From Funneliformis mosseae (taxonomy: Eukaryota; Glomeromycota; Glomeromycetes; Glomerales; Glomeraceae): a stretch of DNA of 14,804 nucleotides. The stretch is from contig CAJVPP010002459.1 in NCBI GenBank assembly GCA_910592005.1, positions 1 to 14,804 of the forward strand, written 5' to 3'. The translations under genes and the position numbers were made by a program. Shown piece after piece: positions 1 through 9,576 of this stretch. Under the pieces are notes generated by a model. The model made no database searches and was not told where the DNA came from. It saw only the letters and a list, made by a program, of their open reading frames with translations. Numbering within the stretch: position 1 is the stretch's first letter; the number at the start of each line of letters is the position of its first letter.

Positions 1-755
1 AAATATAATAAATAATATTTTATTTACAAAAATTCTAAATTTCTAGAATTTATAGTAAAATAAAATATTATTAAAAACTAGATCTAAGAATATCTATGAA
101 AAATCTATAGAAGTAAAGTTTTGACATTTTGGCATTTTAATTATTAAGACTAAAAAGTTATAGTTTCATCATATGACTAAATGTTTTAGTTTTATTTAGC
201 ATCATTAATTCCTGCTACACTTGATATTTATGTTTTTTTTTCATTATGAATTATTTGAAGAATATATTAAAATAATATTTTACCTTTAAATATTTGCATT
301 AAAATGGAAAAGAAAAATTATAATAAAGTACTATTATTATTTTTATTTGATTATTTTTATTGAAAAGTTAATAAACATTTAATAGTCTAAGCATTAAAAT
401 TATACCTTGTAAATTTAATAATTAATTTATTGAAAATCTGTATAGTAAAATAAAAATAAATACAAATACATACAATAATATTAAGAATAATTAAAAAGAA
501 TAAGAGGGAAAAGACGATGATAGGTCGATTCAAATGGGTTTGAAATATAACCACAAGTACTCAGAATAGCTTGTTTTTCTTATTAATAAAACCTTTAACA
601 GATCGTCGAAAAAATTGCCATGTTTATTTATTATTACGAAAGAATTGTTAAATAAAATGACGTTTTTCTCGCGATTACCATTAGTCATTTAATCACATGA
701 TTAATAAGTTTGTTATTTAAATAAATCACTTGCTTTTTTTATTTCTCTATTCATA
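1..755. other. AT-rich upstream flank and 5' region of HBS1
   Basis: No gene is visible here; stops are dense in all frames. GC rises between about 600 and 715, and a pyrimidine-rich stretch (731-749) immediately precedes the HBS1 start, which fits a promoter/5'UTR. The words TCTCGCGA (667-674) and ATCACATG (692-699, matching the RTCACRTG consensus bound by Cbf1-type bHLH factors in yeast) are in this GC-richer island. They are only candidate motifs: short words like these occur by chance and nothing in the sequence proves use. I see no TATA box I would trust in such AT-rich DNA. Confidence 0.45.
692..699 (+). promoter_or_regulatory. Possible RTCACRTG (Cbf1/E-box-like) motif upstream of HBS1
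   Basis: ATCACATG lies 56 bp before the HBS1 ATG, in the only GC-elevated stretch of the flank. The match to RTCACRTG is seen directly. Function is inference by analogy to yeast bHLH sites, and an 8-mer match alone is weak. Confidence 0.15.
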
Positions 756-3057
756 ATGTCTCGACATCGCGCGATTCGAAACTTAACTGCCGAAGGTAAA
801 TTGTTTTATTATGAAATTCTTTAAACATAAATTGATCAATTCTATTTTCAGCTGTCCTTGCGGAATCCGAGTATTATCACGACGATGAATATTTTGATTA
901 TGAAGGTATTTAATAAATTTATGCTTGGCTGTATTTGATCTATTAAATTAATTAAATTCCTTTCGATTTAAAAATTTAAGATAATAGTGAATTGTCCCAA
1001 GGAGATAAAGGTATGACACTTAATTTATATCTAGTAAATTGTTAATTTTTAACTCATATGAGATATAAGAGGTATTTATCAGTACTATAAAAAAACCATA
1101 GCCAAAATGGATAATGGGAAGAAAATAGTTAGAGATGTTATTGGACAAGTAGATGAAATCTCTGATAAAGATATTGAAGATGCTTTATGGTATTACTATT
1201 ACGATACAAAGGATACAATAACATACTTATTGGGTATTTAACTATTGATCTAATAACTCATTTAAAATTTTGAGAAATCTATATTTAATTTATTTGTTTT
1301 ATAGATGAACTTCATAAATCTAAGAAAAAGAAAACAATTTCACAAAACAAATCAGATTCAAATAAATCTAAACTTACAAAGAAAGGTGAATTTTTTAATT
1401 TTGGTTTATTTTTGAAATGATGGCGGTTCAACTATTAGATTTGATAATGAAATATATTTCCTGTCATTGAAATTGACAAACAATATAAAGGAAAAAAAAA
1501 AGAATTTCTGAAAGCGAATATAGTAAATAATTTCTTTAGTCAATCAATTTAACCGAGAACCTTCTCGGCTTAATATTCTCAAAATCAACAGATCTATTAT
1601 CTAATATGGATCATCTTATTAATGGAAATCGATATCTGAGCCCTTTAAACTTTTATGCAAATCAGCAAAACCTTGAACACCATTATTCACTTGGAATAAG
1701 GAAAAGAACTGCTTTAACAAATTGTGTTTCCTTTAATGACATTTGGTCAGGGCACAATGTTAAATGGTGTAGTCTCGCTCAAAGTAATTTAAAGATTACA
1801 GAAAGTTCGATTTGTGAATTACGGAAGCATTCACTTCATGGCGGGTTACTAGGTGGAATGGACTCTGAAACAACTCAATCGAGACTCTCTAGTTTGCGTA
1901 GTCAGTTGGGTTCCACTAAGACGAATACTAAGTCTTTATCAAAGATGGCTTCAGATAGAGCAACAATTGAACAAAATCGTCCCTCTGTTGGAATTAATGA
2001 TACATCCAACATAAGACAGTTCTCTCTTTCAAACATCGGGATAGGTTCTTCAGGACCATCATTGTCATCCCTGGCTCATTTGAGTGTAAAACAATCCACG
2101 AGACCAACATTATCCAGTTTGGCTACGAATACATCAAAATTAGGTTCAGAGAATGTTACAAGATCTCAAACCTCTTCTAGCTTGATAAACAGTCAAGCTC
2201 CGTCCTTGTCTTCTATGGTTAAAAACTCGACTTCACATTCTTCTGGACGTGTTTCTTTTACTGGTCTTGCATTAAATCGTACTACGTCTCAATCTTCAGT
2301 CATAATAAATTCAAAGCAACAGACTTCATCGGTTTCAACAATTTTAACAAATAAATTAAATAATAAAGTTCCTTTGCAAGAAACATCGACCCCTATAAAA
2401 CCCTTAACATCTGATACAAATAGTAGCGAAATGGTGAGACAAGAGCCTCAACTTATAACAAATGATTTAACACAGAATAAGGAATTCGTACATTCATATT
2501 CAAATATTCAATCAGTATCAAACCCTCTTGTCGCGCCGCCATCCATTTTCGCTACTTCCATATTCGCACCACTTCAAGATACTATTTCGTTTTCTAATGA
2601 TTTAATTACTTTTGAACTTTACACAGCGGGTTTAAATAATAATGGGTTTTCTTTTGATGATCCAAGTCCTGATGATATTGTCAAAAAAGCACAGAGCCAT
2701 AGAGGAACTGGAGTACCAAAAGGTATTTTAATTTCCGGTCGGATGTCAGATATTTCTATTCGAATCCTTGTTTTTAAGTAAGCTTATCTTTTGATAGTTA
2801 AGGACATGATAGTTAAGGACAGAAATGTTACAACGATGTCAGCAACTTCTGTTAAATCTACTTCAAAACAAGAATCGTCAACACAGAAGACACAGAAAAA
2901 ACAGAATACACCATCGAATGCACCAAAATCATCTCACTCAACTAATTTAAACAATGCTATTAATGGCCCTGATGATATTGTTTTGAAGACACAGAGTCAA
3001 AAGGATACTGGTATACCAGCATCACATTTTAATAATTCCGCCGAATATTTTGAATAA
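756..3057 (+). CDS. Predicted SKI7-like short isoform (exons 1-7 plus read-through, 588 aa)
   Basis: If exons 6 and 7 are included and the intron after exon 7 is kept, translation runs to a TAA at 3055-3057 and yields 588 aa without a GTPase domain. If the intron after exon 6 is kept instead, the stop is at 2779-2781 (521 aa). It is known that animals, plants and many fungi make a SKI7-like protein as a splice form of HBS1, bridging the Ski complex to the exosome; human HBS1L has such a GTPase-less short form. Here exon 6 contains repeated S-L-S-S-L-A motifs and an [12 protein letters not shown] tail, which I recall as typical of that form. Which ends are really used cannot be decided from DNA; full inclusion into the GTPase exons (1103 aa) is equally in frame. 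Confidence 0.5.
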
Positions 3058-5338
3058 TTGTTTATAAAATATTTTTTTTATTTCTGTTTTGATAGGCGAC
3101 AAACAAAATGATTTTTTGACGTTGGAACTACAAGATAATGATATTATCGAAGATTTAGATGACTATGAAGATGATGAGCAACTAAGATTTGATATGGATG
3201 CACTCAATCTTGGTTTAGAAGATAAATCAGCTAACTATCCTAAGACAGCAACATCTTTTAAGTCTCTTGAAAGTCAAGAATCATTATCTACAAGAACGAC
3301 ATCATCAATTACATCAAAATCATCAATAAAAACAATACCTAAGAATAAACGTATTGATGTTATTGAAGAGTATAAGAAACGGAGTTCTGATAAGGTTTCG
3401 TTAAATTTAGTGATTATTGGTAAGTATATTTTCAATATAAGATATTTAAGATTTCCATTTGTTACATATCAAATTAAATGAATAATAAATAAATAAAGGT
3501 CATGTTGATGCTGGAAAAAGTACACTAATGGGTCATTTATTGTATTTACTTGGCGAAGTCAATGAAAAGACCATGAGAAAGTATGAAAGAGATTCTTCAA
3601 AAATTGGAAAGTCTTCTTTTGCATACGCATGGGTTCTTGATGAAACAGGTGAAGAAAGATCAAGGTATGATAGCTTATATAAATTCAAAATATGTTATAT
3701 AAGTGTATTAAAATTACTCTCAATGATATAGAGGTATTACTATGGATATTGCAATCACAAAATTTGAAACCGAGCATAGGCGATTTACATTGTTAGATGC
3801 TCCCGGACATCGGGATTTTATTCCTAACATGATTTCGGGTGCAGCTCAGGTATGAAATTAAAAAAATGTACGTTTTTTTTTGAAGAAAAGCAATTAACAT
3901 TTTATATTAGGCAGATGTTGCTATTCTTGTGGTTGATGCCACCACCGGTGAATTTGAAGCTGGATTCGATGCAAATGGTCAAACAAAAGAACACGCTTTG
4001 CTTGTTAGAAGTTTGGGCGTTCAACAATTAATCGTTGCGATAAATAAATTAGATGTTGTAAGCACATTATAAATTTTTTTGAAAAAGGCGTACATATATA
4101 AAAAGATTTGTCTTAATTTCTTATCGTCTTACAGGTAAATTGGTCACAAGATAGATATAAGGAAATCATGGCCAAATTAAATCCATTTTTGACTCAAGCT
4201 GGATTTAAAAAGGACAAAGTAATATATGTCCCTTGTAGTGGATTGACTGGGGAAAATCTGTTAAAGAGGTCTGAAAACGTATTGGAATGGTATTCTGGGC
4301 CTACATTAGTTGAACAAATAGGTTCGTAAGCTTACAAAATTAAACGATTATTCTTTAAACTATTAACTAATTATATCACAATATGTCTATAGATCAATTC
4401 GAACCTCCTATACGGCTTTTAGAAAAGCCATTCCGACTTTCTGTTTCGGATTTTTTCAAAGGAGGAATAGGGAGCATGGGCGGTGTTACTGTTGCTGGGA
4501 GAATAGAGGCGGGAAATATTCAGATTGGCGAAGGTGTCACGGTAATCCCTGGTGGAGAACATGGAGTTGTAAAAGGTAGGATTATATATATAATTATTTG
4601 TATTTTATAGTGATTTTATATTTTCAATCATGGCCTTTTTTTTAGGTTTGGAAGTAAATAATTCGTCTTCAAAATGGGCTGTAGCAGGGGATTCTGTTTT
4701 AATGACATTAGCTGAATTGGACATTATTCAACTCAAGTAAGATATTCCATTAATAATATGTTTATATTAAATAATATTCAGTTATTTATTTTTTATGTAG
4801 GATTGGGTCTATTCTATGTTCAATTTCACATCCGGTTCCTGTGACATCACATTTTTTGGCACAGATCGTTGTATTTGAAATTATTAAAGTTCCAATCACA
4901 AGAGGATTTCCTGTAAGTTTCAAATTTCAATATTTTATAAATTATTTTTTATTCCTTCATTTAATTGGTATTTTGTATATTTATTATATTTAGGTTATAC
5001 TTCATAGACAAAGTCTTAATGAGCCAGCTATTATCACAAAATTGATATCGATCTTGGATAAAAGTACGGGGGCAATTTTAAAGAAAAACCCTAGGTAATA
5101 ATTTATATATTTCGTTATTATGTTTATTATGTTTTAAGATTAACACATAATAAATTATTTTTAATAATTAAATAGATGTCTTGTTAAATCATCAAATGCG
5201 ATTGTTGAAATTGAACTTTCTAATAGACCAATTCCTCTAGAAACTTTTAAGGAAAATAAAGAATTAGGAAGAATTATGTTAAGAAAAGGTGGAGAAACAG
5301 TTGCTGCTGGTATTGTTACTAATGTAAGTATATTATAA
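756..5338 (+). CDS. HBS1/SKI7 ribosome-rescue GTPase, 17 exons (HBS1 form 655 aa)
   Basis: Translational GTPase of the HBS1/eRF3/EF1A family. HBS1 loads Dom34/Pelota onto stalled ribosomes in the cytoplasm for no-go and non-stop decay. Exons: 756-795, 852-905, 981-1010, 1063-1233, 1305-1385, [1592-2722, 2798-3010], 3096-3419, 3499-3664, 3732-3849, 3911-4057, 4135-4321, 4393-4575, 4646-4736, 4801-4912, 4994-5094, 5176-5338. Skipping the bracketed pair gives 655 aa, close to human HBS1L and yeast Hbs1. In that form: MSRHR start with A at -3; helical HBS1_N region about 57-98; acidic linker 126-230; G1 GHVDAGKST at 234; G2 RGITMD near 289; G3 DAPGH at 311; G4 NKLD at 373; G5 SGL at 412; domain II from about 440; domain III from about 548. 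[14 protein letters not shown] is HBS1-like, whereas EF1A has Lys-Ala-Glu in this stretch. Exon 4 could instead start at 1072. The terminal intron is uncertain (see 5668-5697). All key GTPase residues look intact. Confidence 0.93.
1592..2722 (+). other. Cassette exon 6: SKI7-type exon with SLSSLA motif array
   Basis: This 1131-bp (377-codon) exon has acceptor AACAG at 1587-1591 and donor G|GTATTT at 2722/2723; both flanking introns are phase 1, so skipping keeps frame. The first 85 or so residues are of ordinary composition ([12 protein letters not shown], a W-S-G-H-N-V-K-W-C stretch) and unrecognised. From about 1879 on it is Ser/Thr/Asn-rich and probably disordered, with recurrent motifs such as [18 protein letters not shown] and PSLSSMVKN. 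It ends in an aromatic segment ([13 protein letters not shown]) and [16 protein letters not shown]. An internal CTAG acceptor before GGMDSE (exon start 1853) is in the same phase and could give a shorter exon. It is the largest exon by far. Confidence 0.75.
2792..2821 (+). repeat. Perfect 15-bp tandem duplication carrying two splice acceptors
   Basis: TGATAGTTAAGGACA is repeated exactly twice, back to back, across the start of exon 7. Each copy contributes a GATAG acceptor (AG at 2796-2797 and 2811-2812) in the same phase, so the two choices differ only by five residues. The repeat and the spacing are read directly; alternative use is inference. Confidence 0.85.
2798..3010 (+). other. Cassette exon 7 with second PDDIV tail motif
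   Basis: This 213-bp (71-codon) phase-1 exon has donor G|GTATACC at 3010/3011 and acceptor GATAG at 2793-2797, or the duplicated GATAG at 2808-2812. It encodes a Lys/Ser/Thr/Gln-rich linker followed by [15 protein letters not shown], a near copy of the exon 6 tail. Its frame stays open past the donor to a stop at 3055-3057. It looks like a partial duplication of the 3' end of exon 6, or an alternative end to the SKI7-type protein. The donor is reasonable but I have no transcript evidence. Confidence 0.6.
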
Positions 5339-5994
5339 ACCATTTTTATTAGATGTTTTTGATATCTTTATATATTTATTCCTAATCTATCTTTATTATA
5401 TTAAAAAATTAAAAATAAAGATTACATAATAAAATAAAAATTATTTATATTTAAAAATATCTTTTTTTTTTTAATTTTATAATTTTATTTAATAAAAAAA
5501 TAATTGTAAAATTTAATTTTAAATAATTTAAAAATAAAATCATTATATATTTTTTATTTTATTTATATTTATATTTATTTAATTTTTTTATTATATAAAT
5601 ATAAATTAGATAAATTAAAATATTAAATAAAATATAAATTAAACAAGTTTGTTATTTATCATCATAGGTAAAAATTATTAGTGGTTTAATAATATAATAT
5701 TGTGATTGAATTACATAATATTTAGAATTTTAGATTGAATTTAATATTTCAGATTTAAATTTTATTTACATAAATAAGGTTATTTCAAATTAATAATTAG
5801 TTTAACATCTTTTTTTCTCAAATAATTGAAGGGGATGAAGGTATAATTTAAACAAACTCATAAAATAAACATATATTTTTACATAAAAGAAATTAATTTT
5901 TTATTTATTTATTTCTTTTTCTCTTATATTAATTTTCCTCTTATTGGTTAATTATAACCTTTTATTTACAAACTTCATAAAAAAAATATATTGT
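5339..5994. other. AT-rich convergent intergenic region
   Basis: Between the HBS1 stop and the 3' end of the opposing relic gene. About 5380-5640 is almost pure A/T with many short self-complementary stretches. I see no gene apart from the possible last HBS1 exon, and no polyadenylation signal that stands out from the background. Both neighbouring genes end here, so it should hold both 3' ends. Confidence 0.5.
5668..5697 (+). other. Possible alternative last exon of HBS1 (exon 18)
   Basis: Exon 17 ends in ...AAT|GTAAGTATA, a perfect donor consensus at 5324. Reading through it gives a C-terminus VSIL with TAA at 5336-5338. Splicing from 5323 to CATCATAG|GTAAAAATT (AG at 5666-5667) instead gives VKIISGLII and TAA at 5695-5697, for a 660-aa HBS1. 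Both close domain III plausibly, since family members end shortly after the G-x-V-T strand. Against the splice: the intron would be 344 bp and extremely AT-rich, longer than any other intron in this gene. For it: donor quality. I rate the two as about equal. Confidence 0.4.
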
Positions 5995-6434
5995 TTAATA
6001 AGTTTTTATCAAATTTTCATCTAGTTCTAACAATCCATCTTTTTCATTACAATAATAACAAATAATTTCTATTTTCAAACATTTACATGAATAATATATT
6101 AATTCTACTGATATTTTGCAATTAATTTTTTGTTTAATAAAAATGATATTAAATAATGAATGATTTTCATAAACAATAAGTGATTTATAATGATAAACTA
6201 TGTATTCAATTAAATTTTTAAGTTGTAATTTTTAAGAACATTTTTGCTAAATATACATTTTGGCTTATTACAGTATGTACAAAAAATAAAATTATGAATA
6301 TGATTATTATTAATAATACTAATTAAAATAGTTTTTTTTGAAGAATTGGATAAACTTAGTAAATATTCATTAGTTTTAGTTTCATATAAATCATTAAAAT
6401 CTTTATAATATTGTGAATCTAAAATATTCAACAT
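5995..6434 (-). pseudogene. Cys-rich C-terminal end of the relic, one frameshift
   Basis: From ATG at 6434 an open frame gives 74 aa with FCTYCNKPKCIFSKNVLKN, a C-x2-C-x3-C zinc-knuckle-like motif. A frameshift near 6222 then leads into LQLKNLIEYIVYHYKS, followed by IYYSCKCLKIEIICYYCNE and a stop at 5995-5997. So two Cys pairs (CTYC...C and CKC...CYYC) are spread over about 145 codons, as expected for a C-terminal zinc-binding domain of this repeat family. The ATG is probably just an internal Met. Confidence 0.6.
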
Positions 6435-6980
6435 TTTAGTTTATAATTTAAAAATAAATCAATTTTTCAAAGATATAAAATTTATATTAATACTAATTAT
6501 TGAATCCAAAATAAAATGCAATTCACTAAAGATTTATTTTGGTAATTATATTAGCAAACAAAAATTAGATTTGGATTTGTTACATTTTTTAATCTAAAAT
6601 AATCAAAAAAATTAGAATTAAAATAACTGAAAAATAATAAATTTCATAAATTTGTATCTACTTAAAAATTATATTTGTAAATATAATAATAGATTTTAAT
6701 AAATTCTTAAAGAATTTCATGCTTATTTAATGCATTTAATAATATTTTATATAATTCTAAACTTTCATCAATTTTATAAATTTTCTATGTATTAAAAATA
6801 AAATAAAATTAGGAATTATTATATAAAATAAATAATATTCTTAAAATAATCCTTATTTCAAATAATTTATCAATTTGCATTTTATAAATGAATTTATAAT
6901 ACTAAAAGTTTTTTTTTAAGTGATAGCTATGTAGTTCTTTCTTTTAATAAAGATTGTATTTTTTTAATAGATTTTCGTAA

Positions 6981-7289
6981 TTAAATTGCTAACTGTTTAT
7001 TTTCTTCAGTTATTAAGTGAATCTTTTCTAATATATTTTTACTTTTAAATATATCTTTTAAGATATCATCTATTTTATTACATTCTAATAATAATCCTTA
7101 TAATACTAAATTTAATATTGATATTATACACTTAGCAGAATTCATCTAGCTATGATATAGTACAATTCTAACAATAGCTAAGAAATTAAAATTATCACAA
7201 AAAAATAAATAAATCAATGAAATTTGTATAAATCTAAATATTACTCTATAATCAGGATCACCATCTGTATACAATAAAAGTATTTCAGA
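6981..7289 (-). pseudogene. Catalytic-like block of the relic transposase
   Basis: One frame runs 103 codons with only two internal stops before the TAA at 6981-6983. It opens SEILLLYTDGDPDYR (first acidic residue of TDG at 7265-7263) and reaches LYHS-stop-MNSAKCIIS. The intact family, as I remember it, has TDGGPDHR and HSWRNPVERIMS here. On that reading TGG became TAG (7146-7148), H became Y and the NPVE catalytic-type Glu is lost. The following helices (NKIDDILKDIF, LEKIHLITEENK) still look coding. This block is the main evidence for the identity of the relic; it cannot be active. Confidence 0.65.
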
Positions 7290-7309
7290 TATATTTTTTT
7301 GATATTACT

Positions 7310-7558
7310 TTATGATAATATTATAAATTTAGTAGCATATCATATTTCTGTATTTGGTTAAAAAGTTGTATTCTTGTATAATACATAAACTTATCTATAA
7401 TAAAAAGATTTATTAATATTTTTCAGTATATCTATAAGTAACATAACTGATAGCATTAATGATAATTTTATATAATCATGATCTGATAATATTAATTTTA
7501 TATTTAATGATACAAGTGATTTTTTATTATAAACTTCAATTAAAGTTAATTCCTTTTT
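7310..7558 (-). pseudogene. Upstream block of the relic transposase (SDHDY segment)
   Basis: A frame from 7558 reads KKELTLIEVYNKK, then SLVSLNIKLILSDHDY, then NINKSFYY and VYVLYKNTTF, with in-frame stops TAA, TAA (7358-7360, in F-stop-P-N) and TGA before the TAA at 7310-7312. A frameshift between 7310 and 7289 leads into the TDG block. The density of hydrophobic/charged alternation and low stop density compared with other frames support ancestral coding. The F-stop-P-N site is most simply a CAA to TAA change, because the family has F-Q-P there as I recall it. Confidence 0.55.
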
Positions 7559-7871
7559 TAATAGCTATTTTGTATTTATTATTTGCACAAATAAATGAAA
7601 TATATTTTTGAAATTTTATCAAAAATAATCTTATATACTGAAAAAGTACTGCATAATAATATGCATCTGGATAAAATTTTGATAATTATCATATTTGAAC
7701 TTTATATTTTATATCAAATCTTTCAATATATTATGAAGCAGTTTATGTAATAGAATTTTTAAACTAGAATTAAAGTTGAATCTATCATATATAATTAAAA
7801 TAATCTGATATTTAAAATTAATAAATTAATATTAAAAATATCAATTTTAAATAATTAGAATATAATTATTA

Positions 7872-8006
7872 CTATATTACTTCATTAAAATAATCTTTCA
7901 TCCCAAAAATATTAAATTTTATATCTTTAAATCTATTTACTCTCAAATCTAAAATAATTTCTGAATTTTTAAATCTAATACAGTTTGAATCTGATCTTGC
8001 ATTTCT
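7872..8006 (-). pseudogene. Open fragment of the relic (RNARSDSN to NEVI)
   Basis: A stop-free run of 44 codons: RNARSDSNCIRFKNSEIIL, then DLRVNRFKDIKFNIFGMKDY and FNEVI before TAG at 7872-7874. Its composition (Arg, Asp, Asn, Lys, Phe in balanced use) is unlike the surrounding random AT sequence. It lies directly downstream, on the - strand, of the LTR-like insertion. Confidence 0.5.
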
Positions 8007-8119
8007 TTTATTAATTTATTTAATAATAATGATGAATTTTTAGACAAATCTTATAATAATCTATTCTAAATTGATGTGTTATGACTGAGTGTCAATCTTA
8101 ATGATCATAGATCTATAAT

Positions 8120-8678
8120 TGTGTGACAAAGTACAAATGTCAATAATGTTAAATATATTTAACATGTCTAATATGTTTAATATAGCTAATATATCTACAT
8201 AGTTAATATAATAGATATAGTTAATATAATTAATATAGTTAACATAGTTAATATATTAGATATATCAAAATATGTAATAGAATAGATATAAATACAACTC
8301 CTTTGTCAATTAGAAAAAAAAACCAACAGCTGTATAGAACCTTTCTCTTGTAAAAGATAGCACAATGCTACTTTTTTCCTCGTGTATCTCTATTTCTTAT
8401 TTCTCTTTTCTTATTTTTTTCATATATCATTATCTTATTATTTCCTTTTACTTTAATAAAAGTATTTCTTATTTCTTATCTGAAACTCTTCTTGGACTAT
8501 TGTGATAACTCTTAACTTATGATTGAAACCGTTCATATCTAATAAACTTGATTTAACTTGATAAACTAGTAGCAAATTAGCTAAAGTTAACGTAAACTAA
8601 CTGGAATTATTACATAGACTATAAAATAGTCAACCTTTTGACATCATATCTAATAGTTGCAACCTGAAAGATTACACA
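8120..8678 (-). mobile_element. Solo-LTR-like element, copy A (minus orientation)
   Basis: Read on the - strand it starts TGTGTAATC at 8678 and ends ...CTTTGTCACACA at 8120 (an alternative end ...CATAACACA at 8075 is possible). It is less AT-extreme than its surroundings and contains a purine-rich middle, a TATA-like TTGTATTTATATC, and a 3' part of iterated ATAGTTAATATA-type words. Both its start and its internal order (GTAGC-A-TT...; terminal GACATTT) recur in the + strand copy at 10893-11542, which supports it as a discrete element. TG...CA ends suggest an LTR. Flanks ATAAT and TTAAT are at best an imperfect 5-bp target duplication. It splits the relic transposase gene. Confidence 0.45.
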
Positions 8679-9576
8679 TTAATAGTATTAATTTTGCAAT
8701 TAGACTGTACTATAAAAGAAAGATAATCTGTTAGATACATTATAATTAAATTAATTAAAACTTTCTTATACTAATCTTTTCAATTACATTTTTTTCATTT
8801 ATCTTGTAAAAAATATTAGCATCATTTTATTTACTAATAAAATTAATTGAGCTTCTTTTGTTTTACTTCTATTATCAAATCTGATAATTTTTAAATAAAA
8901 TTTAAATTTTTAAATAATTCTTATAATAATACTAATATAAAGTAAATGCAAAATCAACTTTCAAATTTAAAATAAATTTATAACTTTATACTTATTATTT
9001 AAAAGATAAATATCAAGTAAAATTAATTTATAATAATCAGAATTATGAAGTTTTAAAGAAATATCATTATATTTTTTATTAAAAATTTCTTCAATTTCTC
9101 ATATTTTTATTAAAATATTATCTATTTTATTACAGATAAAATTTATACTTAAATAATTTTCTTTAATACTCTAATTTACTACTTCTAAATACTTTATATA
9201 CTTTTTTATACTATAACATAGATCAAGCACCAAAGAGATAAATTGTTTTTATTTCTATATTAGCTCAAGATTAAAATGTATATGACTCAACTTATTTAAT
9301 ATATTTATCTAACTTTTCTATAGATAATTATTCTTTTTTATATTTTCCAATAAAATAAAATTTGTTATAATTGAAATTGATTTTATATTTTAATAAATTT
9401 AAAAAATATTTGGTAAATTGCACCTACAATCTTTTATTTTGCATAATGTAGATTAAGATATCATAATAAATCAGTAAATAATTAATAAATTGATTTTCAA
9501 AAGTTTTGTATATTTCTTCAAACTATCCTAGCATATTTCATTATAAAATCTGTAATATGTTATTAAATAAAAGGTC

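Noticed and set aside
510..560. tRNA-like T-loop word (GGTCGATTCAAAT)
   Set aside because: No acceptor stem, D-arm or anticodon arm can be drawn around it.
1741..1815. Possible RanBP2-type zinc finger in exon 6 (W-S-G-H-N-V-K-W-C)
   Set aside because: The spacing and the further cysteines needed for the finger are absent.
756..5338. Assignment of the GTPase gene as EF1A or eRF3
   Set aside because: The switch I region ([14 protein letters not shown]), the [25 protein letters not shown] lead-in and the N-terminal HBS1 region fit HBS1. EF1A lacks an N-terminal extension and eRF3 lacks these segments.
5161..5343. 60-codon open frame on the - strand
   Set aside because: It is antisense to HBS1 exon 17 (domain III), which is clearly the real coding strand.
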